From contig NZ_CP141799.1 in the NCBI RefSeq assembly GCF_035621475.1, forward strand, positions 3,770,501 to 3,834,500: a stretch of 64,000 nucleotides of DNA, written 5' to 3'. The first letter of the stretch is position 1. Every line of letters begins with the position of its first letter. The notes beneath the pieces were generated by a model. The model did not search any database, was not told the DNA's origin, and saw only the letters and a list, made by a program, of their open reading frames with translations. Origin of the DNA: Pseudomonas paeninsulae (GTDB lineage Bacteria; Pseudomonadota; Gammaproteobacteria; Pseudomonadales; Pseudomonadaceae). Below, in pieces: positions 26,183 to 34,915 of the stretch. A program made the translations under genes and the position numbers.

Positions 26183-27430
26183 TCATAACCAATCGTCCTG
26201 CCAGGGGTATTGCGACAGTGCCTGGCAGCCATCGCGGGTGATCAGCACCTGTTGTTCGAGCTTGATGCCCTCTTTGCCGCCGCGCTCGCCGATATAACTC
26301 TCGACGCAGAGCACCATGTTTTCCTCGATGATCCCGTCGTAGCCGCTGCTGTCCCAGTCCGCCCCCTTATGCGCCAGGGCCGGGTACTCGTCGGCCAGGC
26401 CGACGCCATGCACCACGCAGCAATAACGGTTGTGCTGATAGGGCTGGGGAATGTCCCAGGCACGCTGGACGAACTCGCGGTGGCTGATGCCGGGGCGCAG
26501 CAGGTCCATGTTGTGATGCACCTGCTCGAAGGCCAGGGCATACAGCTTGCGTTGCTCGGCCGTCGGCGCCACATGGCCGACGGTCCAGGCCCGCGAGATG
26601 TCTGCGCAGTAGCCGTAGGGGCCGATCAGGTCGGTGTCGAACGAGACGATTTCACCCTGCTGCATCAGCCGCTCGCTGGACTCCTGCATCCACGGGTTGG
26701 TGCGCGGCCCGGAGGCCAGCAGGCGAGTCTCGATCCACTCGCCGCCGTGGCGGATGTTCTCGTAGTGCAGCCAGGCCCACAGCTGGTTTTCGCTCATGCC
26801 CGGACGCTGCTCGTCGTGCATGCGCTGGATGCCTTTCTCGCACACGGCGATGGTCCAGCGCATCAGCTGCAGTTCGGCGGCGGACTTAATCTTGCGCGCC
26901 TCCTCCATCAGGCTGTGGCCCTCGACCAGGGTCAGACCCTGCGCCTGCAGCAGTTCGAGCCCCTCGAAGTCGGCCTTGTCCACCGCCAGCCGGGCGCCTG
27001 CGCCGGCGTGCTGACGCAGCAGCTCGACGATTTCCGACGCCCACAGCTTGGCCTTCTCGGAAATCCGCGAACCGGCGCCGAAGTAGCTCCAGCTCACCGC
27101 ATGACGGATCTCGTCGAGCAGGCCGTTGCCCTCGTGCAGGTGCTCGCAGTTGTGGAACTCGAAGAGGATCACCGGGCCCGTGGCAAACACCAGGGCGTAG
27201 CGGGCGAAGTTGTGCAGCGTCCACACCTGCATGTTCGAGGTGTCGGTGGCGTAGCGGATGTTCACCGGGTCGTACAGCAGGATCGCCGCACAATCGGCGG
27301 CCAACAGCTGCTCGCGCACCCGCTGCAGGCGATAGGCCCGCGCCGCCTCCAGGGTCTGGGCGCTGACCGGGTTGCGCAACGGCTGGTTGGCGGACTCGCC
27401 GCTCGGGTACTTATTCTTGTTGTCGAACAT
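26183..27430 (-). CDS. M24-family metalloprotein resembling DMSP lyase DddP
   Basis: 415 residues with a creatinase-like N-domain (about 30-180) and a pita-bread M24 C-domain. All six metal ligands are present: D265, D267 and D277 (SFDTDLIGPYGYCADISR), H341 (VVHGVGLADE), E377 (CVESYIGE) and E392 (KLEQQVLI). The Asp spacing (0, 2, 12) equals that reported for DddP (D295/D297/D307). Blocks such as NIRYATDTSNMQVW and GGEWIETRLLASGPRTNPW closely resemble what I recall of DddP. DddP cleaves dimethylsulfoniopropionate to DMS and acrylate; other M24 proteins are peptidases or ectoine/creatine hydrolases. The fold is certain; DMSP lyase activity is a hypothesis. Confidence 0.8.
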   Translation of the reverse strand: MFDNKNKYPSGESANQPLRNPVSAQTLEAARAYRLQRVREQLLAADCAAILLYDPVNIRYATDTSNMQVWTLHNFARYALVFATGPVILFEFHNCEHLHEGNGLLDEIRHAVSWSYFGAGSRISEKAKLWASEIVELLRQHAGAGARLAVDKADFEGLELLQAQGLTLVEGHSLMEEARKIKSAAELQLMRWTIAVCEKGIQRMHDEQRPGMSENQLWAWLHYENIRHGGEWIETRLLASGPRTNPWMQESSERLMQQGEIVSFDTDLIGPYGYCADISRAWTVGHVAPTAEQRKLYALAFEQVHHNMDLLRPGISHREFVQRAWDIPQPYQHNRYCCVVHGVGLADEYPALAHKGADWDSSGYDGIIEENMVLCVESYIGERGGKEGIKLEQQVLITRDGCQALSQYPWQDDWL

Positions 27431-27477
27431 GCGCTGGATTCCAGTGAACAGACTCGGATTAAAGGGACGCTGTTAGG

Positions 27478-28776
27478 TCAAACGCCCGATCGCTCGGGCA
27501 GTGCAGTCATCGCCGGCTGGGCTGCTGATTGCGGCTCTGCTTCGCTCGGGCTGGCCGGCTCGATCGCAGCGGCCAGGGTGGCGCTGGCCAAGCCGACTGG
27601 CGTGGCCTGGTGATGCAGCGGCGCATCCTCCTGCAGGTGCGCGCCGCTGACCTTGCCCTGGCCGACCGATAGGGCCAGTAGCGCAGCGCAGGCGGCGGAA
27701 AAGTAGTACAGGCTGGAGGCGCCGAACCACTCCATCAGCGCGCCGGCCAGCAACGGGCCGATAGCGGCGCCGACGCCGTAGGTCACCAGCAACAAGCCGG
27801 CCAGGGACACGCGCAGTTCGGCTTCGATATTGTCGTTGGCCAGGGCCACGCCCAGCGGATACAGGCAGAACTGCAGAAAGCCGATGCAGGCGCCGACCAG
27901 CAGCAGGACGCCGAAGGACGGTTGCTGAGAGAAACCCAACGGCAGGCAGGCGAGGACCAGCAGCACCGCCACGCCACGGATCAGGCTGGCTCGCGGCAAG
28001 CGATCGGACAGCCAGCCCAGGGGCAGTTGGGCGAGCAGGCCGGCGCCGATGATCATCGCCATGAACTGGCCGACCTCGGTGGTATCCAGACCCTGGCGAC
28101 TGGCATAGATGGCCGCCAGGCCGAAGAAGGCGCTGTAGATCATCCCGGCCATCAGCACGGTGACCAGCGACTGCGGCACCCGCTGGATAAACAGCTTGAT
28201 ATCGACAGGCGCCGGCTGCAGCGCGGCCGGGTGCATGCTGCGAGTCAGGGCCACCGGCACCAGGCACAGGGCAAAGGCCATGGCCACGCCGAGCAGCGCG
28301 TGGATGCCCAAATCGCCCTTCCAGCTCAGGGCCAGCTGGCCGAGCACCATGCCGACGTATATCGCCACCATGTAGATGCCCAGCACCTTGCCACGCTGGT
28401 CGCTGCGGGCGCGGTCGTTGAGCCAGCTTTCCAGCACCATCAGCTGGCACATCATCGCCAGACCGACCAACGCGCGCAGGAATAGCCAGAACGGCAAGGC
28501 ACTGCTGAATTCGTGGGCCAATACGGCCGCGGAAATCACCCCGCCACAGGCGACATAGGTGCGGATATGCCCGACCCGCTGGATCAGCACGCGCCCGACC
28601 TTACCGCCGGCCACCATGCCCAGGGCGTTGGCGGCCATCAGCGCGCCACCCCAGAACTCGGCCACCCCGTCGGCGCTCAGGCGCAGCGCCAGGTAGGTCA
28701 TCAGCAGGGTCGAGCCCAGCTGCATCAACAGGCTGGCCAGGTACAGGGCGCCGAAGGTCTTAGTCAGTCCGAGCAT
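27478..28776 (-). CDS. MFS transporter
   Basis: 432 residues, twelve membrane helices of the major facilitator superfamily (YcaD/YbfB-like small-solute group). The loop motif GGKVGRVLIQRVGHIR between helices 2 and 3 is a variant of the MFS signature, and LSDRLPRASLIRG is its repeat in the second half. The gene is 47 bases upstream of the M24 gene and on its strand, so the two are probably co-transcribed. It could export a breakdown product or import a related substrate. A strong hairpin (28805-28836) precedes its start. Confidence 0.85.
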   Translation of the reverse strand: MLGLTKTFGALYLASLLMQLGSTLLMTYLALRLSADGVAEFWGGALMAANALGMVAGGKVGRVLIQRVGHIRTYVACGGVISAAVLAHEFSSALPFWLFLRALVGLAMMCQLMVLESWLNDRARSDQRGKVLGIYMVAIYVGMVLGQLALSWKGDLGIHALLGVAMAFALCLVPVALTRSMHPAALQPAPVDIKLFIQRVPQSLVTVLMAGMIYSAFFGLAAIYASRQGLDTTEVGQFMAMIIGAGLLAQLPLGWLSDRLPRASLIRGVAVLLVLACLPLGFSQQPSFGVLLLVGACIGFLQFCLYPLGVALANDNIEAELRVSLAGLLLVTYGVGAAIGPLLAGALMEWFGASSLYYFSAACAALLALSVGQGKVSGAHLQEDAPLHHQATPVGLASATLAAAIEPASPSEAEPQSAAQPAMTALPERSGV

Positions 28777-28804
28777 GCGTGGCTCCTTGGCCAGAACGAA
28801 GAAA

Positions 28805-28836
28805 GCCGCCGCTCCCGGTTAGGGGAATGCGGCGGC
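28805..28836 (-). terminator. Terminator/attenuator between the Rieske operon and MFS-M24 genes
   Basis: GCCGCCGC plus TCCC pair with GGGA plus GCGGCGGC around a 6-base loop. On the minus strand it is followed by TTTCTTCGTT. It lies 29 bases before the MFS ATG, so it either ends the Rieske operon or attenuates read-through into MFS-M24. Confidence 0.65.
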
Positions 28837-28843
28837 GAACAGA

Positions 28844-29005
28844 TAGTGGCCTGTGTGGCTAGTTCACTTAGTCAAGTTCGGCGCCTGAGGTCCCGAGGCT
28901 GCGTTGCCGCTCCTCACCATAGCCAGCTATGACTCGTCGCAGCGCCTTGCCTCAAGCCCCCAGTCATCCGAACTTGAGTTAGCCAACTAACCGTACAGGC
29001 CACTA
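28844..29005. mobile_element. MITE-like repeat B, copy 2 (162 bp)
   Basis: Perfect 11-base terminal inverted repeats, TAGTGGCCTGT (28844-28854) and ACAGGCCACTA (28995-29005). Opposite orientation to copy 1 at 24102. It lies between the cupin stop (29019) and the hairpin that ends the Rieske operon. The two copies bracket the BCCT-M24-MFS block (about 4.6 kb). Confidence 0.85.
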
Positions 29006-29018
29006 GGGCGAAGGCCTG

Positions 29019-29390
29019 TCAGGCCAAACCGTGACGCTGCTTCCAGTCGCCCGGATGGACCACGTAACCGAACAGCGCATGGCCGCCGTAGACCAGCTCG
29101 GTGCCTTCCGGTATCCACAGCAGCTGGCCCGGCTTGACCCGGTACAGCTCACCGTTGGCCTGCAGCTCGAAACAGCCTTCGATGACGAAGATCACCTCGT
29201 CATACAGCAGGGTCCAGTGGACCTCGGCGCCCTCCCAGCGGGCAAAGCCGATACCGATATTCGGCGACACTTCATTGCTGATGGCGCGGGCGACAAAGGC
29301 GGCGCCGGGCGGACCGCCACGCGGGATGAACTCCAGGTCATGGTGATCGACCAGCAGCACCGGACCTTTTCCAGAAACGACCTGACTCAT
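29019..29390 (-). CDS. EutQ-like cupin
   Basis: 123 residues in an ATGA overlap with the upstream FAD oxidoreductase gene. Single cupin domain: EGAEVHWTLLYDEVIFVIEG carries the EutQ-type W-L-YDE signature, and PGQLLWIPEGTELVYG is cupin motif 2. The metal ligands are weak. EutQ-like cupins accompany several amine-degradation operons; their chemistry is mostly unsettled (EutQ itself has been linked to acetate kinase activity). Here it is the last gene of the Rieske operon. It is not one of the longer DMSP-lyase cupins. Confidence 0.75.
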   Translation of the reverse strand: MSQVVSGKGPVLLVDHHDLEFIPRGGPPGAAFVARAISNEVSPNIGIGFARWEGAEVHWTLLYDEVIFVIEGCFELQANGELYRVKPGQLLWIPEGTELVYGGHALFGYVVHPGDWKQRHGLA

Positions 29391-30715
29391 AACTCACTCC
29401 GACTGTTCCAGGCCGCCAGGCGAATGCGCGAGCGCACGCCGAGACCGAGGAAGGGTTCCGGCGGATTCAGCGACGGCATGCCGGTAACTGCCTGGATGTC
29501 GCGCAACTGCGCCGAATCGGCACCCACCGCCAGATCGGCCAGCAGGGTGCCGGAGATGGTGCCCCAGGCTGCGCCGACGCCGTTGTCGCAGGCCGAGGCA
29601 TAGACGCCCTGCTCCAGCTCGCCGAAGAAGTTGGTGAAGTTGCGCGAGATGGCGTAGACGCCGCCCCAGGTGTGGCTGAACGGTACGTTGGTCAGTTGCG
29701 GGAAACGCGCCAGGAAGGCCTTGCGGTGATCCTCGCGCACACTGGCGCGCATGGCATCGCTGGTGCTCTGACCGTACTTGGGCACGTGCTTATAGGTGTT
29801 GCGAATGATCAGACGGCGATCCTGAGTCATGCGCACCGTGGTGCCGGCGTGGTCGGCTGGGGTCAGGCCCCAGTCGAGCTGGCCGCCATACACCTGCAGT
29901 TCGCTGTCGGTCAGCGGCCGGGTCCAGCTGGCGAAGGTCATCACCGGCAGCAGGCGGTTGCGCAGGTAGCCGAACTCCTGGGTGAAGATGCTGGTGCCGA
30001 GCAACAGCTGCGGGGTGCGGATGCGGCCGTTATTGCCGTGCAGAATCCAGCCGCCCTGACCGTCACGCTCCAGGCGCTGGATCGGCGACTCTTCCAGCAA
30101 CTCGACGTTGCCCGGCAGCGAGCGGCCAAGGCCGGTGACCAGCGCCGCCGGCTGCATTAGGTAGCAACCCGGGGTGTAGATCGCCCCGCTGTAATGGCCG
30201 GTGCCAAGCACCTTGGCCAGCTCGGCACGCTCGACCCGGTGGAACGGCTCGCCGAGGTCGCTCATCAGCTTCTCGAAATGATCGAGGTAGGCCAGACCAC
30301 GCGGGCCCACCGCGCCCTGGTACTTGCCGGCATGCGACCACTGGCAGTCGATCTTGTGGCTCTGGATCAGCCCCTGCAACTGGGCGATGGCGGCGCGATT
30401 TAGCGCCAGCAGGCGCTGCTTGTGCGCCGGGTCTGGATGCTCCAGGGCGAACTTGTGCGGCAGGTCGATGACGAAGCCGGAGTTACGCCCGGAGGCGCCA
30501 TAGGCCACGCGCTGAGCGTCGACCAGCAGGATGCGCGCCTCTGGATGGTGCTCGGCCAGGCGCCGCGCGGCAGCCAAGCCGGCGAAGCCGGCGCCGATCA
30601 CCGTGTAGTCGGCGCGCTGCTCGCCCTGCAGGCGGGTGCAGGCCGGTTGCTCGGGCAGAGCCGCATACCAGCCGCAGCTGGCGTCGTCGTAAGGCAACTT
30701 GATGGTATTTTTCAT
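29387..30715 (-). CDS. FAD-dependent amine oxidoreductase (DadA/PuuB-like)
   Basis: 442 residues from ATG 30715 (GAGGG upstream; longer frame to 30832 ignored). N-terminal dinucleotide motif VIGAGFAGLAAARRLAE (G41-G46), then YGASGRNSGFVID, and a C-terminal FAD loop WGGVYAISRNFTNFFGELE, as in the D-amino-acid oxidase/gamma-glutamylputrescine oxidase/sarcosine oxidase superfamily. It oxidises a C-N bond to an imine and releases an amine or formaldehyde. Ten bases downstream of the rubredoxin-reductase gene and overlapping the cupin, it is central to the amine catabolic operon. The actual substrate is not known. Confidence 0.85.
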   Translation of the reverse strand: MKNTIKLPYDDASCGWYAALPEQPACTRLQGEQRADYTVIGAGFAGLAAARRLAEHHPEARILLVDAQRVAYGASGRNSGFVIDLPHKFALEHPDPAHKQRLLALNRAAIAQLQGLIQSHKIDCQWSHAGKYQGAVGPRGLAYLDHFEKLMSDLGEPFHRVERAELAKVLGTGHYSGAIYTPGCYLMQPAALVTGLGRSLPGNVELLEESPIQRLERDGQGGWILHGNNGRIRTPQLLLGTSIFTQEFGYLRNRLLPVMTFASWTRPLTDSELQVYGGQLDWGLTPADHAGTTVRMTQDRRLIIRNTYKHVPKYGQSTSDAMRASVREDHRKAFLARFPQLTNVPFSHTWGGVYAISRNFTNFFGELEQGVYASACDNGVGAAWGTISGTLLADLAVGADSAQLRDIQAVTGMPSLNPPEPFLGLGVRSRIRLAAWNSRSEL

Positions 30716-30725
30716 GCTACCGCCC

Positions 30726-32141
30726 TCAGGCCACGGCCCGTTGCGCGTTCTGACAGGATTGCAGCCAGCTGTTGCGCTGCAATTGTGCTTGGCGACCGAG
30801 CAGGACGAAGCCGTGCAACGCCCCCTCGGCATCGTAATAACCGGCGCTCAGGCCATCGTCGGTAGCCGTGCAGCGCCATTCGCCGGTTACGCCAACAGCA
30901 GGCGGCAACAGGCACAGCGGCGCGGCCGGGGTCTTCACCGTCACCGGCATCAGCGGATAGCTGACCGGCGTCGGCTGGCCGAGCAGGGTCTTGCTCAGGG
31001 CCTGGATGCCCTGGTTGATCGGCGCCAGGTAGGGCAGCAGCTGACCGTTGATCTCGATGCAATCACCGAGGGCGAAGATCCCCGGCTGCGAGCACTGCAA
31101 CTGGGCGTCCACCTGAATGCCCCGACCCACGGCGACGCCGGCCGTCTCGGCCAGGCCCAGGTTGGGCCGCAGACCGACGGCGGACAGCACCAGGTCGGCG
31201 TCCAGGCTCTGGCCATCGGCGAGTGTCAGGCGATAGCCCTGCTCGGCCGAGTCGATGCGCTGCACGGTGTTTTGCAGGTGCCAGCTCACGCCCATCTCGC
31301 CCAGGGCGGCCTGTAACTGCTGACCGGCCTCGACCGGCAGCAGACGCTCCATCGGCCACTGACCGAGGCCGATGACGCTGACTTGGAAGCCGCTGCTGGC
31401 CAGATCGTTGGCAAACTCGCAGCCGATCAGGCCGTCACCGAGGATCGCCACCCGCTGCACGCCGACCAGGCGCTCACGGAAGCTCTGATAGTCGTGCAGA
31501 TTGTTGACGCTGAGCAGCGCGCCAGTGTCGCCCTCGATCGGCAGACGAATCGGCGCCGCACCGCTGGCCAGCACCAACTGGCCGTAGTCCATCTCGCCGA
31601 TGTTGGTGTGCAGGCGCCGCGCCACGGCGTCGATGCGCTCGACCGTGCAATACGGGTAGACGCGGATCTTCAGGCGCTTCTCGATCGCCAGGGCCGACTC
31701 GCCCGACAACGCTGCGGCGCTCTTGCCCTGGGCCAGGCCGATGGACAGCGCCGGCTTGGAATACAGATGACCCGACTCCTGGGTCAGTACGCGGATCTCG
31801 ACCAGCGGATCGGCCCGGCGCAAGGCCTGAGCCAGGCCATAGCCGGCGTAACCGCTGCCGATGATCACGATCGGCTGACGCAGCTGGGAGGCGGCCGGTT
31901 TTGCCGTTGCTGTCAGCGCCTGCGCCGACACGGGAGCGGTAACCGGCACACTGACGGCGGCGACAACCACAGGGCTGATATCGAGCATCTCGAAATCGTC
32001 CTTGCCGACGCCGCACTCGGGGCACTTCCAGTCCTGCGGCACATCGTCCCAGCGGGTGCCGGCAACGATGCCGTCATCCGGCCAGCCGAGGGCCTCGTCA
32101 TAGATCAAACCGCACACTACACAGAGCCAGGTCTTGAACAT
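30726..32141 (-). CDS. Rubredoxin - NAD(P)H:rubredoxin reductase fusion
   Basis: 471 residues from ATG 32141. Residues 1-52 are a complete rubredoxin with Fe ligands C7, C10 (CVVCG) and C40, C43 (CPECG). A Pro/Ala/Val-rich linker (about 55-88) leads to a two-dinucleotide-fold flavoprotein (IVIIGSGYAGYG at 91-102; second GDGLIGCEFAN for NAD(P)H; IFALGDCIEI for FAD). It should carry electrons from NAD(P)H through FAD to its own rubredoxin centre. The gene lies between the aldehyde dehydrogenase and the FAD oxidoreductase in the Rieske operon, so the likely acceptor is the Rieske oxygenase. That is unusual: such oxygenases normally use [2Fe-2S] reductases. Confidence 0.92.
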   Translation of the reverse strand: MFKTWLCVVCGLIYDEALGWPDDGIVAGTRWDDVPQDWKCPECGVGKDDFEMLDISPVVVAAVSVPVTAPVSAQALTATAKPAASQLRQPIVIIGSGYAGYGLAQALRRADPLVEIRVLTQESGHLYSKPALSIGLAQGKSAAALSGESALAIEKRLKIRVYPYCTVERIDAVARRLHTNIGEMDYGQLVLASGAAPIRLPIEGDTGALLSVNNLHDYQSFRERLVGVQRVAILGDGLIGCEFANDLASSGFQVSVIGLGQWPMERLLPVEAGQQLQAALGEMGVSWHLQNTVQRIDSAEQGYRLTLADGQSLDADLVLSAVGLRPNLGLAETAGVAVGRGIQVDAQLQCSQPGIFALGDCIEINGQLLPYLAPINQGIQALSKTLLGQPTPVSYPLMPVTVKTPAAPLCLLPPAVGVTGEWRCTATDDGLSAGYYDAEGALHGFVLLGRQAQLQRNSWLQSCQNAQRAVA

Positions 32142-32146
32142 GTCGC

Positions 32147-33592
32147 TTACTCCCCCGCGATGCGGATTGCCACGTTCTTGGTACGCACGTAGCTGTACAA
32201 GGCTTCCTGGCCCTTTTCCCGGCCAAAACCGGACAAACCGACGCCGCCGAACGGCGTCTCGATGCCGCCGGCATACCACTCGTTGACGAACACCTGGCCG
32301 GCCTTGAGGCGGCGCGCGCAGCGCATGGCGCGGCTAATGTCCTGGGTGAACACGCCGGCGACCAGGCCGAACTCGGTGCCATTGGCAATCGCCAGGGCCT
32401 GTTCCTCGGTATCGAAGGGGATGATCGCCAGGACCGGGCCGAACACCTCTTCCTGGGCGATGCACATCTCGGGGCTAACGTCGCGGAACACGGTCGGGCG
32501 CATGAAATGCCCGGCCCTGTCGCTGAAAGCCTCACCACCGGTGGCCGCTACCGCGCCCTCCTCGATGGCGCGTCGGCACAGGGTTTCGATGCCGGCCAGT
32601 TGCCCGGCGCTGACCACCGGGGTGAGGTCAGGGTTGTCCTGGCCGAGGCCGACACTGAGGCCTTCGGCCAGGGCGACGACGGACTCGACGATTTCTTCAT
32701 AAATCTCGCGTTGCACCAGCAGGCGCGACATGGCCGAGCAAACCTGGCCGGCGTTGAAGAAAATGCCGCCCTTGACGCTGGCCAGCAGCTGCTGACGATC
32801 GGCGTCGGCGAAGGCAATCGCCGCCGACTTGCCGCCCAGCTCCATGACGCTAGGAATGGCGTGCTCGGCGGCGTCACGCAGGATGGTCTGGCCAGTCGGT
32901 ACCGAGCCAGTGAAGACAATCTGATCGATATCCGCATGGCCAACCAGATGGCTGCCGACCTCACGGCCACGGCCGCAGATCAGGTTGACCGCGCCCTGCG
33001 GCAGGCCAGCCTTGGCGATGGCGCGAATCAGTACGCACATGCCCAGCGGCGACAGTTCCGGCGACTTGATCACCACCGCATTACCGGCGGCCAGGGCCGG
33101 AGCCAGCGAGCGGGCACAGATCGACACCGGGAAGTTCCAGGGTACGATCTGCGCCGAGACGCCCATCGGGTCATAGAGGGTGAAGTCCATGTAACCGTTG
33201 CCCAGCGGGATCGAGGTGCCCTCGATCTTGTCGGCCATGCCGGCGTAGTACTCGAAGTAGCGCGCCGCCTCGGTGAACTCGTCCTTGGCGTCATTCAGGC
33301 TCTTGCCGTTTTCCTGGCACAAGACCCAGGCGCCCTCGTCGGCCACCGCGCGAATTTCTTCGGCGATGCGCAGCAGCCAGGTGACCCGCTGCGCCGGACG
33401 CACGCTGCTCAGCGCGCCACTGTCGGCGCAACGTCGGGCCGCCTGCACGGCACGCTCGGCATCGGCGACAGAGGCCTGAGCGATAGTCGCCACGGGCTCG
33501 GCGGTGCCGGGATTGTTCACCGTCAGGCGCGACTCGCTATCGAGCCACTCACCGTCGACGTAGTTCAGCCAATGTTTGGCAATCGGATACAT
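32147..33592 (-). CDS. NAD(P)-dependent aldehyde dehydrogenase
   Basis: 481 residues from ATG 33592 (GGAGG upstream). Catalytic Cys C285 (FFNAGQVCSA), general base E251 (VMELGGKS), oxyanion Asn N153 (VPWNFP) and the cofactor motif FTGSVPTG. It resembles betaine-aldehyde/aminobutyraldehyde dehydrogenases (BetB/PatD type). It would oxidise the aldehyde released by the oxygenase or FAD enzyme. It is 10 bases after the Rieske gene and 5 bases before the rubredoxin-reductase gene, firmly within the operon. Confidence 0.93.
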   Translation of the reverse strand: MYPIAKHWLNYVDGEWLDSESRLTVNNPGTAEPVATIAQASVADAERAVQAARRCADSGALSSVRPAQRVTWLLRIAEEIRAVADEGAWVLCQENGKSLNDAKDEFTEAARYFEYYAGMADKIEGTSIPLGNGYMDFTLYDPMGVSAQIVPWNFPVSICARSLAPALAAGNAVVIKSPELSPLGMCVLIRAIAKAGLPQGAVNLICGRGREVGSHLVGHADIDQIVFTGSVPTGQTILRDAAEHAIPSVMELGGKSAAIAFADADRQQLLASVKGGIFFNAGQVCSAMSRLLVQREIYEEIVESVVALAEGLSVGLGQDNPDLTPVVSAGQLAGIETLCRRAIEEGAVAATGGEAFSDRAGHFMRPTVFRDVSPEMCIAQEEVFGPVLAIIPFDTEEQALAIANGTEFGLVAGVFTQDISRAMRCARRLKAGQVFVNEWYAGGIETPFGGVGLSGFGREKGQEALYSYVRTKNVAIRIAGE

Positions 33593-33602
33593 GCTGGCCT
33601 CC

Positions 33603-34793
33603 TCAGGCGGACGGTACGGTGGCCAGCAGCTGACGCGCAGCCCACTGATGGAAGAAGTGGGTCGGTACATCCATCTCCGGGGAGAAGGCGCCGCCCTTGT
33701 AGCCCGGCGAATGACGACCTTTCTGCATGCCCTCTACCGAGCTGATGTCCTCGGCGAACACCACCTTCCAGGATTCCAGAATGGCGTTACGGCAAGCCGC
33801 GTACTCGTCGCCCAGGGCCTCGTCGCCGACGTAGAACAGGCGCAGGTGCTCGATGGTGCGACCCGGCGCGACCGGCTCCAGCTGCATGGCGAAGGCGTGG
33901 TCGGCCTGGATGCCGAGCAGCACGTTGGGGAAGATGGCCACGTACTCGGCGTTGCGCAGACGGTCCTGCGGCCAGCTCGGGAACTTCGGCAGGTGGGTGC
34001 CGGCGACGTCAGACAGGTTGTAGGCGTAGCTGCCCTGACCGGCGAAACGCTCGTCGAACAGGATGTTGTAGTGGTCTTCCAGGCGCGAATAGGCGTTCAG
34101 GCTCGGGTGCACCCACGGCAGGTGGTAGGCCTCGCAGTAGTTCTCCACTGCCAGCTTCCAGTTGCAGTTGATGTCCAGGGTGGTGGCGTCCATGTGCGCG
34201 CGGCGGCGCAGCAGGCCCATGCCGTCGTCACCGAGGAACTGGCTCCAGCGCGCAGTCAGCGGCGCGAGCATGTCTTCCAAGGCCTCGGCATCGCCGGACA
34301 GGTTGACGAACACCATGTCCATCCAGATGGCACTGCGGATGGCCTTCAAGCCGTGCTTTTCGCAGGCGAAGCGCTCGTCCTTGTGCACGTCGATGCCGCC
34401 GACGTGCGGCGTGCCGCGCAGGCCGCCATTCAGGTCGTAAGTCCAGGAGTGGTAGGGGCAACGGATCACGCCCTGCACGGTGCCTTCTTCCTGCACCAGC
34501 TTCATGCCGCGGTGGCTGCAGACGTTGTGGAACACCTGCACCAGACCCTCGCGATTGCGCATCAGCAGCAGCGGCAGGCCCATGAAGTCGACCGGCTTGA
34601 CCGAGCCGTTCTGGGTCAGGTCGCTGGCGAAACCAACACAGGCCCAGGTCTTGCCCATCACCTGATCGCGCTCCAGCTCGAAATGACGCTGCTCGATATA
34701 AAACTCGTTAGCCAGGCCAGTGGCCTCATGGATCGGGTTGAGGACAGTTTCCAGTTGTTGCACCGGAATATGTTGAGCGATGGAGTTGGTCAT
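33603..34793 (-). CDS. Rieske non-heme iron oxygenase, alpha subunit (quaternary-amine type)
   Basis: 396 residues. Rieske [2Fe-2S] ligands C92, H94, C112, H115 (NVCSHRG ... RCPYHSW). Catalytic Fe ligands H224, H229 and D349 (ENYCEAYHLPWVHP; AEDISSVEGMQ). The residue that bridges the Rieske and iron centres, three before the first His, is Glu (E221), not the usual Asp. A Glu here is known from carnitine oxygenase CntA and relatives acting on quaternary amines. No beta subunit is encoded, as expected for this alpha-only class. First gene of the operon, with the shared motif 123 bases upstream. Likely N-demethylation or C-N cleavage of a betaine; exact substrate unknown. Confidence 0.92.
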   Translation of the reverse strand: MTNSIAQHIPVQQLETVLNPIHEATGLANEFYIEQRHFELERDQVMGKTWACVGFASDLTQNGSVKPVDFMGLPLLLMRNREGLVQVFHNVCSHRGMKLVQEEGTVQGVIRCPYHSWTYDLNGGLRGTPHVGGIDVHKDERFACEKHGLKAIRSAIWMDMVFVNLSGDAEALEDMLAPLTARWSQFLGDDGMGLLRRRAHMDATTLDINCNWKLAVENYCEAYHLPWVHPSLNAYSRLEDHYNILFDERFAGQGSYAYNLSDVAGTHLPKFPSWPQDRLRNAEYVAIFPNVLLGIQADHAFAMQLEPVAPGRTIEHLRLFYVGDEALGDEYAACRNAILESWKVVFAEDISSVEGMQKGRHSPGYKGGAFSPEMDVPTHFFHQWAARQLLATVPSA

Positions 34794-34915
34794 TGTTGTT
34801 CTCCCCTGCTGGGCACGGTGACTGATTGATCGGCAGGCTCGCTGGCCAGGTCCGTTGGCAGCGAGTTTCGAGAATCTGGGGATAGTTCGACAAACGATTT
34901 TTAACAGCTGGATTT

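Noticed and set aside
26183..27430. Ectoine hydrolase (DoeA/EutD) as the identity of the M24 gene
   Set aside because: DoeA is also M24, but no doeB/doeC/doeD or ectoine transporter genes are nearby, and the conserved blocks match what I recall of DddP better.
24102..29005. Composite transposon formed by the two repeat B copies
   Set aside because: Copies lack a transposase, no target duplication is seen around the whole block, and copy 1 sits inside its own hairpin; kept only as a possible recombination pair.
29019..29390. DMSP-lyase cupin (DddQ/L/W/K)
   Set aside because: Only 123 residues with an EutQ-type W-L-YDE signature and weak metal ligands; the lyase cupins are longer with a distinct His/Glu/Tyr set.
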